DNA from: Chitinophaga filiformis
GTDB lineage: Bacteria; Bacteroidota; Bacteroidia; Chitinophagales; Chitinophagaceae
Reading direction: 5' to 3'
Assembly: GCF_021646545.1 (NCBI RefSeq)
Contig: NZ_JAKIRP010000002.1
Coordinates: forward strand, 682,001-746,000
Length of the DNA: 64,000 nt
Shown here piece after piece: positions 43,925 to 53,975 of this stretch (position 1 is its first letter; each line of letters begins with the position of its first letter). The notes under the pieces were generated by a model. That model had not been told where the DNA came from. It was given only the letters and a program-made list of their open reading frames with translations, and searched no databases. The position numbers and the translations under genes were made by a program.

Positions 43925-46717
43925 TTACTTCGTTTTAATCCGTATAACCGTAAATGAATAAGCCGGCAGTTCAGTATTGAACTTCGCAGCAACCGGATAG
44001 TTGGATACAACTGGTCTGGCGTCTTTGCTGTCCGGACTGCCTTGCAACACCGTTTTTATTGCAGTGGAATCGGCAATGTCGATGCCGCTGAGATCAATGC
44101 CGGATTGAACAGACTTCGGCAGGAGGTTGACCAGCTTTATGATCACTGAGTTGGATTTAGTGTCCTTTACAACAGAGACAGCTACCCTTTCTTTTACGCC
44201 ATCTGTATTCACAGCCTTACCCTCACCATTGGAGATGGTGATAGTGCCTGGAAGATACACATCACCAGCGTTGGTGCCGTAGAGTTGCTGAACGTAATAA
44301 TTTACGGTCGGCTTTACGGTAGTGTTGTTAAAGTAGATCAGGTCAGGCGTCCATTGCGTATGCTTTTCCCTGGCAAGGAGGGGCGCATAGGATGCCATGC
44401 TGACGATGTCGCCGTTACGCTCAAGTGCTGTAAGGTACAGCGCTTCGGCCAGGGCGGTTTCGATGTTGCTGGGCCGTCCCGGCAGGTGCGCTGCATATTC
44501 GCCGAGGTATACTTTGGATCTGGAACGATCGTATTTGTCGTAGTAGTCCTGGTTGTTGATGAACCAACCCGGAGAGACATAGTAATGCTCGTCGATCATG
44601 GGAACCTTCAGTTTGTTGGCGATGTCCCAGCCTTCTTCATAGTCGGTGCCTTCAAAGAACGGGCCTGCGGTACCTATGACAGTGATCTCAGGATACTTCT
44701 TTTTTACAGCGTTGAAGAGCAGGGTGAATCGTTCTTCAAAGATGTCCGTAATCAGGTCTTCATTGCCGATACCGACATATTTTAAATGGAAAGGTTGCGG
44801 GTGTCCTGCTTCTGCCCGTTTTTTACCCCAGGTGGTATGAATGTCGCCGTTGGCATATTCAATCAGGTCGAGGATGTCCTGTACATATTCGTCCATTTCA
44901 TTCATAGGGATACCGCCCTGCTGACCGCTGCCTTTGTCGGAAGGGCCGGAGTTCTGGCAGGGAACGCCTGCAGCAACAACGGGTACTGGTTCAGCACCAA
45001 TATCTTCGCAGAAACGGAAGTATTCAAAGTATCCGAGGCCGGCGGATTGGTGATAGCCCCAGAGATTGCGTTGTGGTTTACGCGCTTCAAGAGGACCGAT
45101 GGTGTTCTTCCAGCGGTAGATGTTGTTTAGTCCGTCTCCATGCGCTACGCAGCCGCCGGGGAAACGTACGAAGCGCGGATGTATGTCGGCCACTACCTGG
45201 GCCAGGTCTTCTCTTAAGCCGTTCTTTCTGCCTTTGAATGTCTGCTGCGGAAAGAGGGAGACCATGTCCAACGCCAGGCGACCAGCAGTAAGTGGTTGCA
45301 GTTCAAGCAGTGCACTGTCTGCAGATGCGGTGGCGGTGAGCACAGTCTGGGCCTTTTTCCACGAATTGCCGGATATGGTGATGGTAGTCTGTGCAAGGAT
45401 GTTGTTTGGTGAGCCCGGGCTGACAAGACGCACCAGTACTTTTCCGCTTTTCCCGTCCAGTTGGTTGGAGAAGAGGGATAGGTCGTATTTGTCACCTTTC
45501 TTTACAGGGATCCCGTCGTACCCGCTGTTGACCAGTGCTGCACCGGGCGTCTTTGTGTCCAGTACCGCATAGTGTGGATTGTTTGGATGGAGCGGTGTTG
45601 TGGCATCGACGGTGAAGGTGCTGTTTTCTCCGCGTAATGTCCAGGAGTGATAACTGTTCCAGTTGGGATCGCGTCCATCTTTGTCGCTTAATGCATATTC
45701 AAAGTCGCGGTTCTGTACCAGTTCAGCGTATAGGCCACCGTCTGCAGCGTAGTTAATGTCTTCAAAGAAGATACCCAATAGCAGGTTGCTGATCGGTTTT
45801 GCTTTTTCTGGCTGCAGGGTGATGCTGGCCTGCAATGGTTGTTGCAGCATTCCGAAACGCTCAGCGTCCTGTTTGGACGATTCTGACTGTTGCCGCCATT
45901 TATATTGTGCCAGTTCACGGGTTTTGATCAGCCGGTCCACTACATCCCAGGCTACACGGTGTACCTGTCCGGTGACTGTTCCTTCTGATAGTGAAATGGT
46001 TACGCCGGCATCTGCGTAGTGAGGGGCGCTGATCTGTGTGGCAGGGCGGTATGTTTTAAAATCGGTGGTGGTAGTTTGGAATTGCTTTCCGTCGGCATCA
46101 GTGTAAGTGATGGTATAAGAACGCTGTGCGGCGTCGTACTGTACTGCCGGGCGCAGAAAGTTCCTGCCGGCAGCGATGTCGGGGTAACTTTGGCGCTTCC
46201 AGTTCACGAGGTCTGCTGATGCGGCGTGTGCAAAAAGACGGTCCCGCTCATTCAGGCTCCAGATGCAGTGCCATATGCCATCAGGTCCCTGTATCAGCCA
46301 GGGGCTGTTCATCCGCTTGTCGGCTCCCCAGCGGCCATAATCGCTGTACAGGAAGGCAAAGCCGTTCCCGATCATGTGCCATTGCTGTTTGTCCTGGCTC
46401 CAGGCAAATTGCAGTCCGCCCCGTTCATTGTTCTTACTAGTTGTATAAGAAAACAGGTATACCGAATCGGGGGCCTTGGGGGTATATGTAGGATGTGTAA
46501 TATGGTTCATATGTGTATTGTGGCCGGCATCGGTGGCATGTGCCGCATGTATAAGGTGATCAGCATGAGTTACATGGCTGCTGACAGGGGCATATGCCGC
46601 ATGTGTAAGATCGTCAGCGTGAGTTACATGAATACTACGGTTAACATAGGAACCTGCAACTACCGGTTGCGTTGCCAGGCATACCATTATTAATAGAAAT
46701 GACCAGTGCTTTATCAT
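43925..46717 (-). CDS. GH43-like/GH51 arabinofuranosidase with histidine-rich N-terminus
   Basis: A 930-residue exported protein. After the signal peptide, residues 30-75 hold 12 histidines in HVTHADxLxHAA-type repeats. Residues about 85-270 look like a GH43-type five-bladed propeller fragment (LQFAWSQDKQQWHMIG, SPWLIQGPDGIWHCIW). Residues about 300-930 are a GH51 alpha-L-arabinofuranosidase: LLGIFFEDINYAADGGLYAE, acid/base E653 in GIGNEDL, nucleophile E740 in VYLGEYAAH. It should release arabinose from arabinan or arabinoxylan. A GH43-like head on a GH51 protein is uncommon. The gene ends next to the tandem head array. Confidence 0.85.
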   Translation of the reverse strand: MIKHWSFLLIMVCLATQPVVAGSYVNRSIHVTHADDLTHAAYAPVSSHVTHADHLIHAAHATDAGHNTHMNHITHPTYTPKAPDSVYLFSYTTSKNNERGGLQFAWSQDKQQWHMIGNGFAFLYSDYGRWGADKRMNSPWLIQGPDGIWHCIWSLNERDRLFAHAASADLVNWKRQSYPDIAAGRNFLRPAVQYDAAQRSYTITYTDADGKQFQTTTTDFKTYRPATQISAPHYADAGVTISLSEGTVTGQVHRVAWDVVDRLIKTRELAQYKWRQQSESSKQDAERFGMLQQPLQASITLQPEKAKPISNLLLGIFFEDINYAADGGLYAELVQNRDFEYALSDKDGRDPNWNSYHSWTLRGENSTFTVDATTPLHPNNPHYAVLDTKTPGAALVNSGYDGIPVKKGDKYDLSLFSNQLDGKSGKVLVRLVSPGSPNNILAQTTITISGNSWKKAQTVLTATASADSALLELQPLTAGRLALDMVSLFPQQTFKGRKNGLREDLAQVVADIHPRFVRFPGGCVAHGDGLNNIYRWKNTIGPLEARKPQRNLWGYHQSAGLGYFEYFRFCEDIGAEPVPVVAAGVPCQNSGPSDKGSGQQGGIPMNEMDEYVQDILDLIEYANGDIHTTWGKKRAEAGHPQPFHLKYVGIGNEDLITDIFEERFTLLFNAVKKKYPEITVIGTAGPFFEGTDYEEGWDIANKLKVPMIDEHYYVSPGWFINNQDYYDKYDRSRSKVYLGEYAAHLPGRPSNIETALAEALYLTALERNGDIVSMASYAPLLAREKHTQWTPDLIYFNNTTVKPTVNYYVQQLYGTNAGDVYLPGTITISNGEGKAVNTDGVKERVAVSVVKDTKSNSVIIKLVNLLPKSVQSGIDLSGIDIADSTAIKTVLQGSPDSKDARPVVSNYPVAAKFNTELPAYSFTVIRIKTK

Positions 46718-47143
46718 AGTGGAATTAATTAGTTGTTACGTTATCGCTGAATAAGTCGGATGTTATCCCCGAAATCGTCACCTAAAATAATAATAAAAGT
46801 GTGAATCTGACATTTAAAAATATGGGAATAGCGTGTGATTAATCGATTGCATATGAGTCTGCCCCCGTATTAGGTGAAAAATAACCCCTTCTTTTTACCG
46901 GCAGGGGTGTACTATGTCACCATACGGAATAATGGTAAGGAAACGACGAAGATCATGTTTTTTACGTCATTGTCACCTTCTGCTGACTGTTGTCAGTGGG
47001 CGTAGCAGCGAGTGAAATAAAAGATAATTCGTCTCATACTTTATTGATGAACGCGGCAAACAAGCCAGGCTGCTGATTGTGGAGAATTGCATCAGGTAGC
47101 AGGGCCGTAGAAAATGAAATTGATAACAGGAGCAGCGCGTTCT
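46718..47143. other. intergenic region, no gene seen
   Basis: It separates the arabinofuranosidase start (46717) from the serine peptidase stop (47144). No supported open frame, exact TAnnTTTG box or strong hairpin is visible. The arabinofuranosidase promoter should lie in its lower part. Confidence 0.4.
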
Positions 47144-48583
47144 TTAATAAACAATGATCTTCTTGTTGTCAGACACCAGTCTTTCGTATGGATGGTTGAG
47201 GAATTGTATCATGAAAGGTTGAAGCTCCCTGCTTCCTACGCCATGGGCCCGGTGTGTAAACAATAAGCGCTGACTGTTCGGCATATAATGATGGATCATG
47301 TCGATATACAATGGCCGGCAGGCATTATCCATTTCTCCGTCAGCCAGTAAAGCAGGTTTGGTGGAGTAGAACGGTTGTTTGGTGGCGGGATTGATGGGTG
47401 AATATGTCCAGCAATCGCACATGGCATTGTAGACATCATTGATATGATACCCTTCCATATACGGGTAGACCTTGTATGATTGTTTGAGCACATTTTCATC
47501 GTGATATGCGGCCTGGTCTGCACAGTAGACGGAGATCCGCATGCCGGAAGGGCCTTTATAACCGCTGAAGATGCCGTCCAGCAATTCGGTTACATATTTA
47601 CGGTGGTTGCCTTTGATGAGTTCTTTGATAACATGGGGTGTTTCTGAAGGATTCGAAAAGTAATTCTGGATAATGTCGAAGAGGTCATTCCTGGTGTAGG
47701 CTACACGAATGGAATCTGTCGTGCCTTTTTCCAGGTAGGAGATGTAAAAAGGTGTTTGGCCTATAGACGTGAAGTATTGGATGAATTGCGCTTTAAGGTT
47801 GCCATATTGTGCTTTGTCGGCAGAGTCTTTTTCTACGTGCTCAAACAATATGTTCAATGCTTCATTAAAGTTGGCTGGTTCGTCTTCATCGATCGGGACA
47901 AACGTTGGCAATGGAGAGTCCAGTATCAGTGTCCTGATACGGGAAGGATCACGTTGTAAGACGGCCTGCATCAGGCCACCGCTGTAGGAGATGCCCATCA
48001 GGTTGACAGAATCGATCTGCAGGGCGGACAGGAGATCGTGAATATCAGACACTGTCTCGTCTGTATTGTAGCCCGAAAGGTCGATGCCTCGGGCCTCCAG
48101 TCCTTTCCGGAGCTGTTTCACTCCTTCGATCACCATGCTGTCCTTGTTAAGGTTTTTCTTATAGGACTCTTTGATGGCGGCGCCCAGTTCGGGTCCATTG
48201 AGGCCGGGAATGGAATAACCGGCGCCTCGCTGTTCGAAGGCAATACAGTCTCTGTCTTTGATCACCTGGCTGGCTGCAGCGCCTCTTGCCCAACCGAGTG
48301 AGCCCGAACCGGGGCCCCCGCCTGTGAAGAGTAGCGGGTCTTTCTTCTTGTTTGGATTTTTGCTTTCAACAATGATAAATGGCAGTTTGACGGTCCTGCC
48401 GTTGTTCTTTTTCCTGTTCTCCGGCACTACGAGGTAGGCGCAGCGGGTTTTAAAGCTGCTGTCTACTTTGACCGGGCATGCACATGGTTCTATAAGGGGC
48501 TGATAGGTATTTTTTCCCTGCGAACGGGCAATAGGGAGCAGGAAGACGACTGCAGCAATGGTTAATAAGATCGCTTTCTTCAT
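47144..48583 (-). CDS. S33-type alpha/beta hydrolase (TAP-like peptidase)
   Basis: A 479-residue exported protein (MKKAILLTIAAVVFLLPIAR). It has the proline iminopeptidase/TAP layout: FTGGGPGSGSLGWARGAA, the nucleophile in LMGISYSGGLMQAVLQ, an alpha-helical cap, and a C-terminal TAP_C block with YSTKPALLADGEMDNACRP and the His in THRAHGVGS. It probably cleaves N-terminal or tripeptide units in the periplasm. The substrate is unknown. A -7 box (48598-48605) is 15 bp upstream. Confidence 0.85.
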   Translation of the reverse strand: MKKAILLTIAAVVFLLPIARSQGKNTYQPLIEPCACPVKVDSSFKTRCAYLVVPENRKKNNGRTVKLPFIIVESKNPNKKKDPLLFTGGGPGSGSLGWARGAAASQVIKDRDCIAFEQRGAGYSIPGLNGPELGAAIKESYKKNLNKDSMVIEGVKQLRKGLEARGIDLSGYNTDETVSDIHDLLSALQIDSVNLMGISYSGGLMQAVLQRDPSRIRTLILDSPLPTFVPIDEDEPANFNEALNILFEHVEKDSADKAQYGNLKAQFIQYFTSIGQTPFYISYLEKGTTDSIRVAYTRNDLFDIIQNYFSNPSETPHVIKELIKGNHRKYVTELLDGIFSGYKGPSGMRISVYCADQAAYHDENVLKQSYKVYPYMEGYHINDVYNAMCDCWTYSPINPATKQPFYSTKPALLADGEMDNACRPLYIDMIHHYMPNSQRLLFTHRAHGVGSRELQPFMIQFLNHPYERLVSDNKKIIVY

Positions 48584-48597
48584 GAATGGCTTTTTAT

Positions 48598-48605
48598 CAA
48601 AAATA
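48598..48605 (-). promoter_or_regulatory. promoter -7 box near the S33 hydrolase
   Basis: The minus strand reads TATTTTTG, an exact TAnnTTTG match 15 bp before ATG 48583. The leader would be very short. Confidence 0.35.
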
Positions 48606-48646
48606 GAATGGCAGGACTAACTAATCCAGGTAAAAAACGGACATTT

Positions 48647-49453
48647 TTACTGCTGTGCTGCGAGGCCCTGGCCCGTGAAGCTGATCACTTCCTTATAGAA
48701 ATGACTCATATCATAGTAGCCGTGGTGACAGGGAGAAAAGGCATCCTTATCAGCCACATAGGCTGTTAGCGCAGCCCTTGCCCGCAGGATGGAGAAGTAC
48801 TTTTTAGGACTGATACCAACAATGGCATTGAAATAACGGTTGATGGTTTTGGAAGTAATAAACATCTTCTCTGCTATCTCGCTCGTATTGTACTGCATAC
48901 GATTGGCCGCATACAGGTCAATACTATCCTTTACGAGGTGTATGTAATGATCTTTCTTTTGTTGCCGGGAAAGCTGCGATAAAAAGAAGTGTTGCACCAG
49001 CGCCTTTCTTGCTTCAAAGGACCCGGCAGTTTTAACCTGATGGATCAGCAAAGCCGGCAGGATGTGTTTTAGTGCGACTACTTTGTTGATGAATTGTGCC
49101 TGGTTGATGCCGAGTATAGCTTCCAGTCCGCCGGGGAAGAACTTTACGGTGAAGATATAGTCCGCCGGCAGGTTGTGACGCGCTGTGATCGAATCTCTCA
49201 GAATAAGCACGTCATGATTGGCACTGATATGATAGCTGTTCCTGGTCGTTATAAGCTCATAAGGAGCACCCAGGTTGATCCAGATAGTAGGAGTCCAGCT
49301 GGGGAACATTTTCACGGTAAAAGGGCTGTTATTGGCATGTAACGCAGTCTCTTCAAAAGAGGATTCAGAAATGAACTCAATATACGCTTCCAGTTCAGGG
49401 CAGGGAGCGCTGAAGTTGTAGAGCTGTCTGATATTATCGAAGATTTCTACCAT
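48647..49453 (-). CDS. AraC-family regulator with DUF6597-like N-terminus
   Basis: A 268-residue protein. The first 150 residues resemble the DUF6597/cupin-like sensor region of this branch (FSAPCPELEAYIEFISE, PFTVKMFPSWTPTIWINLG). The C-terminal AraC domain has YNTSEIAEKMFITSKTINRYF and VGISPKKYFSILRARAAL. It sits directly upstream of the S33 hydrolase on the same strand and may regulate or be co-transcribed with it. The ligand is unknown. Confidence 0.85.
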   Translation of the reverse strand: MVEIFDNIRQLYNFSAPCPELEAYIEFISESSFEETALHANNSPFTVKMFPSWTPTIWINLGAPYELITTRNSYHISANHDVLILRDSITARHNLPADYIFTVKFFPGGLEAILGINQAQFINKVVALKHILPALLIHQVKTAGSFEARKALVQHFFLSQLSRQQKKDHYIHLVKDSIDLYAANRMQYNTSEIAEKMFITSKTINRYFNAIVGISPKKYFSILRARAALTAYVADKDAFSPCHHGYYDMSHFYKEVISFTGQGLAAQQ

Positions 49454-49674
49454 GCGAAGACTAAGTTACGCAATCAATCCGGCATATTGGATGGTGGGAG
49501 CGCGGGCTGGTTTTATTCCTGATAGGCTTTTTCTGGTTGTACTTCCTGCCGATGGGTTACAGGAAGAAAAATAATAAGTAAAGCAATGGCGGATTTTAAT
49601 AACTTCATCCGTTCTTATAACGGATAGATTTTTTATTAACCGCGAACTAAAATCGTTCTGAAGACTGTATTGAT

Positions 49675-50136
49675 ATGGATACTGTAAAAACAAGAAGAGC
49701 CTCATTCGATGATCTGCCTGTACTCGATAATTTCCTGCAGCTGTTGGTTGATGCTGAAAGGCCGTTTGACGTGACTATCAAAGATGGAACGGCTATCTAT
49801 TATGACCTTAGGGCATTGATAGAAAGTGATGATGCGGAGCTGTTGGTATTAGAGAAAGACGGTAGCCTGGTGGGGTGTGGTTACGCGCTTATTCAAAAGG
49901 CGAAGTCATATTTAAAGTACCGGGAATATGCTCATCTGGGCTTTATGTATGTAGTTCCTGAATACAGGGGGATGGGGCTCAACCAACAACTAATTACTGC
50001 TCTGAAGCAATGGGTGTTGTCCAAGGGAGTTAGAGAGGTGCGTCTGGAGGTGTATGAAGAGAATGCAGCGGCGGTTAAGGCTTATGAGAAAGCGGGTTTC
50101 AGGAAGTTGCTATCGACGATGCGTTGTGAGATATGA
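49675..50136 (+). CDS. GNAT N-acetyltransferase
   Basis: A 153-residue acetyltransferase: N-terminal TRRASFDDLPVLDNFLQ, a central beta-bulge AHLGFMYVVPEYRGMGLNQQ carrying the acetyl-CoA pyrophosphate loop (R-G-x-G-L), and the C-terminal VRLEVYEENAAAVKAYEKAG. The substrate is unknown. It is divergent from the AraC regulator at 49453, and the 221-bp gap holds no strong hairpin. Confidence 0.88.
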   Translation: MDTVKTRRASFDDLPVLDNFLQLLVDAERPFDVTIKDGTAIYYDLRALIESDDAELLVLEKDGSLVGCGYALIQKAKSYLKYREYAHLGFMYVVPEYRGMGLNQQLITALKQWVLSKGVREVRLEVYEENAAAVKAYEKAGFRKLLSTMRCEI

Positions 50137-50283
50137 TAATAGACAGGGGCGTCGGCCGGTTTTCAGGAGGGACTGCTGGCTGTAGTTCTTTGAAGTTCCT
50201 TACTATCGGGCCGTTGATTGGCGGGTTGGCCCCTGGATAATTATTTAAACCCTGGCAGGTCGCGTCGGCACTTCAAATAACTA

Positions 50284-50313
50284 AGGCCGGCAGTCTCTTT
50301 CTGAACCCGGCCT
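50284..50313. terminator. weak hairpin between the GNAT and YcaQ-like genes
   Basis: AGGCCGG (50284-50290) pairs with CCGGCCT (50307-50313), with a 16-nt loop and no clean T run. It lies between convergent genes. Confidence 0.35.
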
Positions 50314-50402
50314 ATGCTTTATGTGTTCCGATAGTAGATGGAGTACATCTCAATTCTTTGATGAGGAACTGTATAATTCTTTGTTGATGACCTTTTAAAC
50401 TT

Positions 50403-51599
50403 TTAGGATAGCCCGTCCTTTATAGCCTTTACGTACTTTTTACTGTTCGATTTTTTAATGACGATGTCTCTGCATTGGTTGAAGGTGGCAAATGCTTTGA
50501 TGGCATCAGTGAGCTTATCTAACATGAGTTCGTTTAGTTCTATTGCTTCGAAGTGAAGATTGTGGATGATCAGTGTTCTTTGTTTCCGGTCGGCCTTTGA
50601 GTCCATGCGGGCTATAAAGGTGTCTCCGATCAATATGGGTAATGAAAAGTAACCGTATATCCGTTTAGGCTCGGGAACAAAACATTCGATCTGATAGTCG
50701 AAGTGAAAGAAGTCCCTTAAGCGGTGCCTGAAGACGTTCAGTACATCGAAGGGGGAAAGAATGAAAGCCTCATCAGACAGCGTGAGCTTTTTGTTTTTAT
50801 AGTCAGGCAACATATAGAGCGGAGCGCTTTTCAGTCCTTCGACTGTCACCTGGCAGATTTCGCCTTCAGCTACTAATTTTTGCAGTTCCTGTTTTACCAG
50901 GTGATCTTTTACGCGGCGGGCACGCCAGGCTATTTCTTTTACATATGAAATACCCAGCGCCTGTAATGTGCGCCGGATGATATGCCGGGCAAATTCCTCC
51001 GGTGTGGGCATTGTTGTATCAATATCTGCCGGGATGATGTTGATGGGGAGGTCATACAATTTATGGAAGTCTTTATTTCGCGTGCACATCAATCTTCCGT
51101 CCATGTACAGGCGTTCGAGCGCTATCTTGGACGGCCGCCAGTCCCACCAGCCTGAACTGGCTTCCTGCCGGTCGTTGTCAAAATCCTTTACCGTTAATGG
51201 GCCTTCCCGCTCAATCCTGTCGAGTACTTTCTTCATGAGACTGGTCTCTGCCTGTGTGAGCGGCTTACCGTTGGCGGCGAAGCTTTCCTTTACAGGTAAG
51301 GAAAAGCGGAAATCGTGCATAGGCATATATCCTGCATCAGAAATGAAGTATTCAAAGATCCTTCCGTCTTCCTGCAGATCGTTCAGCCATTCGGGCTTGT
51401 AGTCAGGCACGCGCGATGCAATGGTATGGTGATGGGCGCGCTCGACAACATAGTTTGTATCGATCTGGATAAAACCGAGGTGGTCGATCAGTTTATAGAC
51501 GGCTTCGGGGCCCTTTCCAAATTGTGCCTTTTTGGAAAGCCCTGCCGCATGGAGAATGATCTTTCGGGCTTGTGACGGCGTGAGGATATGTTGGTTCAT
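50403..51599 (-). CDS. YcaQ-like winged-helix DNA glycosylase family protein
   Basis: A 398-residue protein of the HTH_42/YcaQ family. It opens with TPSQARKIILHAAGLSKKAQ, continues with HLGFIQIDTNYVVERAHHHT (YcaQ carries its QxD-type catalytic residues in this region), IFEYFISDAGYMPMHDF, and GWWDWRPSKIALERLYMDGRL. The E. coli relative unhooks interstrand DNA crosslinks. This Bacteroidota branch is not tested, so activity is inferred. It is a single gene. Confidence 0.82.
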   Translation of the reverse strand: MNQHILTPSQARKIILHAAGLSKKAQFGKGPEAVYKLIDHLGFIQIDTNYVVERAHHHTIASRVPDYKPEWLNDLQEDGRIFEYFISDAGYMPMHDFRFSLPVKESFAANGKPLTQAETSLMKKVLDRIEREGPLTVKDFDNDRQEASSGWWDWRPSKIALERLYMDGRLMCTRNKDFHKLYDLPINIIPADIDTTMPTPEEFARHIIRRTLQALGISYVKEIAWRARRVKDHLVKQELQKLVAEGEICQVTVEGLKSAPLYMLPDYKNKKLTLSDEAFILSPFDVLNVFRHRLRDFFHFDYQIECFVPEPKRIYGYFSLPILIGDTFIARMDSKADRKQRTLIIHNLHFEAIELNELMLDKLTDAIKAFATFNQCRDIVIKKSNSKKYVKAIKDGLS

Positions 51600-51745
51600 A
51601 TATGCGAAGTAAATTAAAAGGAGATCAAATTCAAAGAAATAGAAGGTATAGCCAGATACACCTTCTGTTTCTTCGCTTCCAGTCAGCGGCCTATCTTCGT
51701 TTAAGCGTATTGTCTGACCCTTTGGTTATCCCTGATACCTTCCTT

Positions 51746-52774
51746 TTATTTTGCTCCCAATATTTCCTTATGTTTCGGATCAGCCAGATTCTGCACAAAC
51801 CAATGAGGGTATGAGATGCCTGGTTGTGTAAGGTCGTCCAGGGTTTTGATATCAGCGTCGCTTAGTTCCACATTGACCGCCTGCAGATTATTTTCCAGCT
51901 GCTGGATCTTACTGGCGCCAACAAGGATGCTGGACACTACGGGTTTTGTAAGTAGCCATGACAGCGCTACCTGTGCCGGAGAAGCATTGTGTGCGGCAGC
52001 GATATCTTTTAATACATCTACCACACTGAAACCTTTTTCCTTATCAAAGGGTAAGATATCGAAGCCTGCCAGACGGTTATCACCTTCGGTGAGGTTTTCG
52101 CGTGTATACTTACCACTGAGGAAGCCGCCAGCGAGCGGACTCCATACGGTCATTCCTATGCCTGCATGCTGCATAAAAGGAACGATATCGTGTTCTACAT
52201 CCCGTCCTAACAGCGAGTAGTACATCTGTCCGTTGCTGAAGGTAGCCCAGCCGCGTTCCTTTTGCATCTGGTAAGCGATGGCGGCTTTCCATACCGTCCA
52301 GTTGGAAAAGCCTATATAACGTACTTTGCCTGCACGTACCAGCATGTCCAGTGTTTCCAGTGTCTCTTCCAGTGGCGTATAAGGATCTTCCTTATGCACA
52401 ATATACAGGTCTATATAATCTGTGTTCAGTCTTTTGAGACTTTGCTCGCAGGAGAAAAGGATATGCCGTCTTGAAAGCCCAGCCTGTGTTACCGGCTCGC
52501 CAGTTCTGAATCCTACTTTTGTAGCGATGACTACATCCTGGCGGCGTTTAGCCAGGGCTTTTCCAAGCATTACTTCCGACTGACCACCGGAATAACCGTC
52601 AGCTGTATCAAAGAAATTAATGCCTGCATCCAGTGCCTTGTCGACCATTATCTGCGCGTCTTCCTGTGTTACTTTGTACACTGCTGTAATGGACGGATCA
52701 TTGCCAAAGGTCATAGAGCCGAAAGAAAGCCTGGACACCACCAGACCGGTATTGCCGAGTTTACTGTATTTCAT
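51746..52774 (-). CDS. aldo/keto reductase
   Basis: A 342-residue oxidoreductase starting at ATG 52774 (MKYSKLGNTGLVVSRLSFGS); the frame is open to 52870 but the extra residues are not family sequence. The catalytic tetrad is visible: D56 and Y61 in FFDTADGYSGG, K86 in ATKVG, H127 in IVHKED. The C-terminal SILVGASKIQQLENN binds the cofactor. It resembles the YajO/AKR-type group and is distinct from the one at 6150. The substrate is unknown. Confidence 0.88.
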   Translation of the reverse strand: MKYSKLGNTGLVVSRLSFGSMTFGNDPSITAVYKVTQEDAQIMVDKALDAGINFFDTADGYSGGQSEVMLGKALAKRRQDVVIATKVGFRTGEPVTQAGLSRRHILFSCEQSLKRLNTDYIDLYIVHKEDPYTPLEETLETLDMLVRAGKVRYIGFSNWTVWKAAIAYQMQKERGWATFSNGQMYYSLLGRDVEHDIVPFMQHAGIGMTVWSPLAGGFLSGKYTRENLTEGDNRLAGFDILPFDKEKGFSVVDVLKDIAAAHNASPAQVALSWLLTKPVVSSILVGASKIQQLENNLQAVNVELSDADIKTLDDLTQPGISYPHWFVQNLADPKHKEILGAK

Positions 52775-53003
52775 ACATGATGTTTTATAATGGCTAATAG
52801 ATGTGAACAGGTTATCAATGTGTCTCTTTATATCAGATAAAAGTAAAGCTAAGAGAATTCGAATTACCATCCAACCATTCTGTGGTTTGCGGATTGCAGA
52901 GCTAGATAAGATGCTGCGGCTGATAACATCACTGATGCGTGCGGACCAGGGCAGGTGGCGATGGTGCTTTTACCAGACTTCACAAGGGAAAGCTGCACAT
53001 AAA

Positions 53004-53975
53004 CTAGATCTTTTTTATATCCAGCAGGGGACCTTTGCTGCCGTTCTTTTTTTCGAGATGCTCTATCAGCACAATATCTCCCGGATGAAAGGTAGTCAGC
53101 TGGTGTTGCTCTAATATACCATTCCCAAGCCTGTACCAGCTGTGTTTAGTCATAGTTTTACCTGACCTTGCCATTGCTTCCACTTTCTCAGTGATGGTGG
53201 TGGTAGTACAGATCTTACTGGTGCCCTTCATAATGCTGATGATCTGTGGTAATGAGGTACTGGCAACGATGATAAGCAGGAGTAACAGCATCAGTCCGAG
53301 TACGAGCCATGCCTCCATTCTGAATCCTGCGATCAAGGCTATTATAAATCCAACGACCCCGAATACAATAAGTAGGATTTTGATTTCTGCCTTAAAATTG
53401 TCCAGCTGTCGCCGTTTGTCTTCCTCCTGCAATGGCAGGACGTTTGTGCGGTAAACGGACTGATTGTAGTGTGATTGTAACAGCAGTTCTATGCCGGGTT
53501 CTATAGGTACCAGGTGCAGGGCCACATCTTTGTTATACAATGCGGTTGCTGAAACAAGTGGTCTTTTGTATTCTGTTTTTGCGAGGTATACCGGTAATGG
53601 AACATATACCAGAAAAGATGCGCCGCCAATTGTATAGCGCAGATATTTTTTGTCTATTGTTTCCAGTTGCTGTAACCTGCCGCTAACTATTCTCTTGCCT
53701 TGTATCGGGTCAAATTGTGCTTTCATTTTACGGCGTGCATTGAAGGCTCTGTATAACAGGTATAGACCTACACCGAGCAGTATCAGGAAGAACGGCAGTA
53801 ATATTTCTACGCCGGGGAAATAACCTTCAGACATCATAAGGCCAACAACACCACAGGATAAAAGGGTCAGGATAATGCCAACAGCGGTGCCAAGATATAT
53901 TTCAACATTGGCTGCCCGGCGAAGGGATGATAGCAGTCGCTGGTCATCCGCAGATAATGGAACTTGCGTATACAT
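53004..53975 (-). CDS. hypothetical four-helix membrane protein
   Basis: A 323-residue protein with two pairs of hydrophobic segments: GTAVGIILTLLSCGVVGLMM plus LLPFFLILLGVGLYLLY near residues 30-80, and ILLIVFGVVGFIIALIAGF plus WLVLGLMLLLLLIIVAST near 195-240. Between them lies a soluble, probably beta-rich region of about 110 residues. The C-terminal 80 residues form a soluble tail with HSWYRLGNGILEQH. I recognise no family. It is a single gene. Confidence 0.55.
   Translation of the reverse strand: MYTQVPLSADDQRLLSSLRRAANVEIYLGTAVGIILTLLSCGVVGLMMSEGYFPGVEILLPFFLILLGVGLYLLYRAFNARRKMKAQFDPIQGKRIVSGRLQQLETIDKKYLRYTIGGASFLVYVPLPVYLAKTEYKRPLVSATALYNKDVALHLVPIEPGIELLLQSHYNQSVYRTNVLPLQEEDKRRQLDNFKAEIKILLIVFGVVGFIIALIAGFRMEAWLVLGLMLLLLLIIVASTSLPQIISIMKGTSKICTTTTITEKVEAMARSGKTMTKHSWYRLGNGILEQHQLTTFHPGDIVLIEHLEKKNGSKGPLLDIKKI

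Noticed and set aside
49466..49705. 79-residue reading on the minus strand
   Set aside because: It overlaps the start of the GNAT gene and the gap before it, with no coding character.
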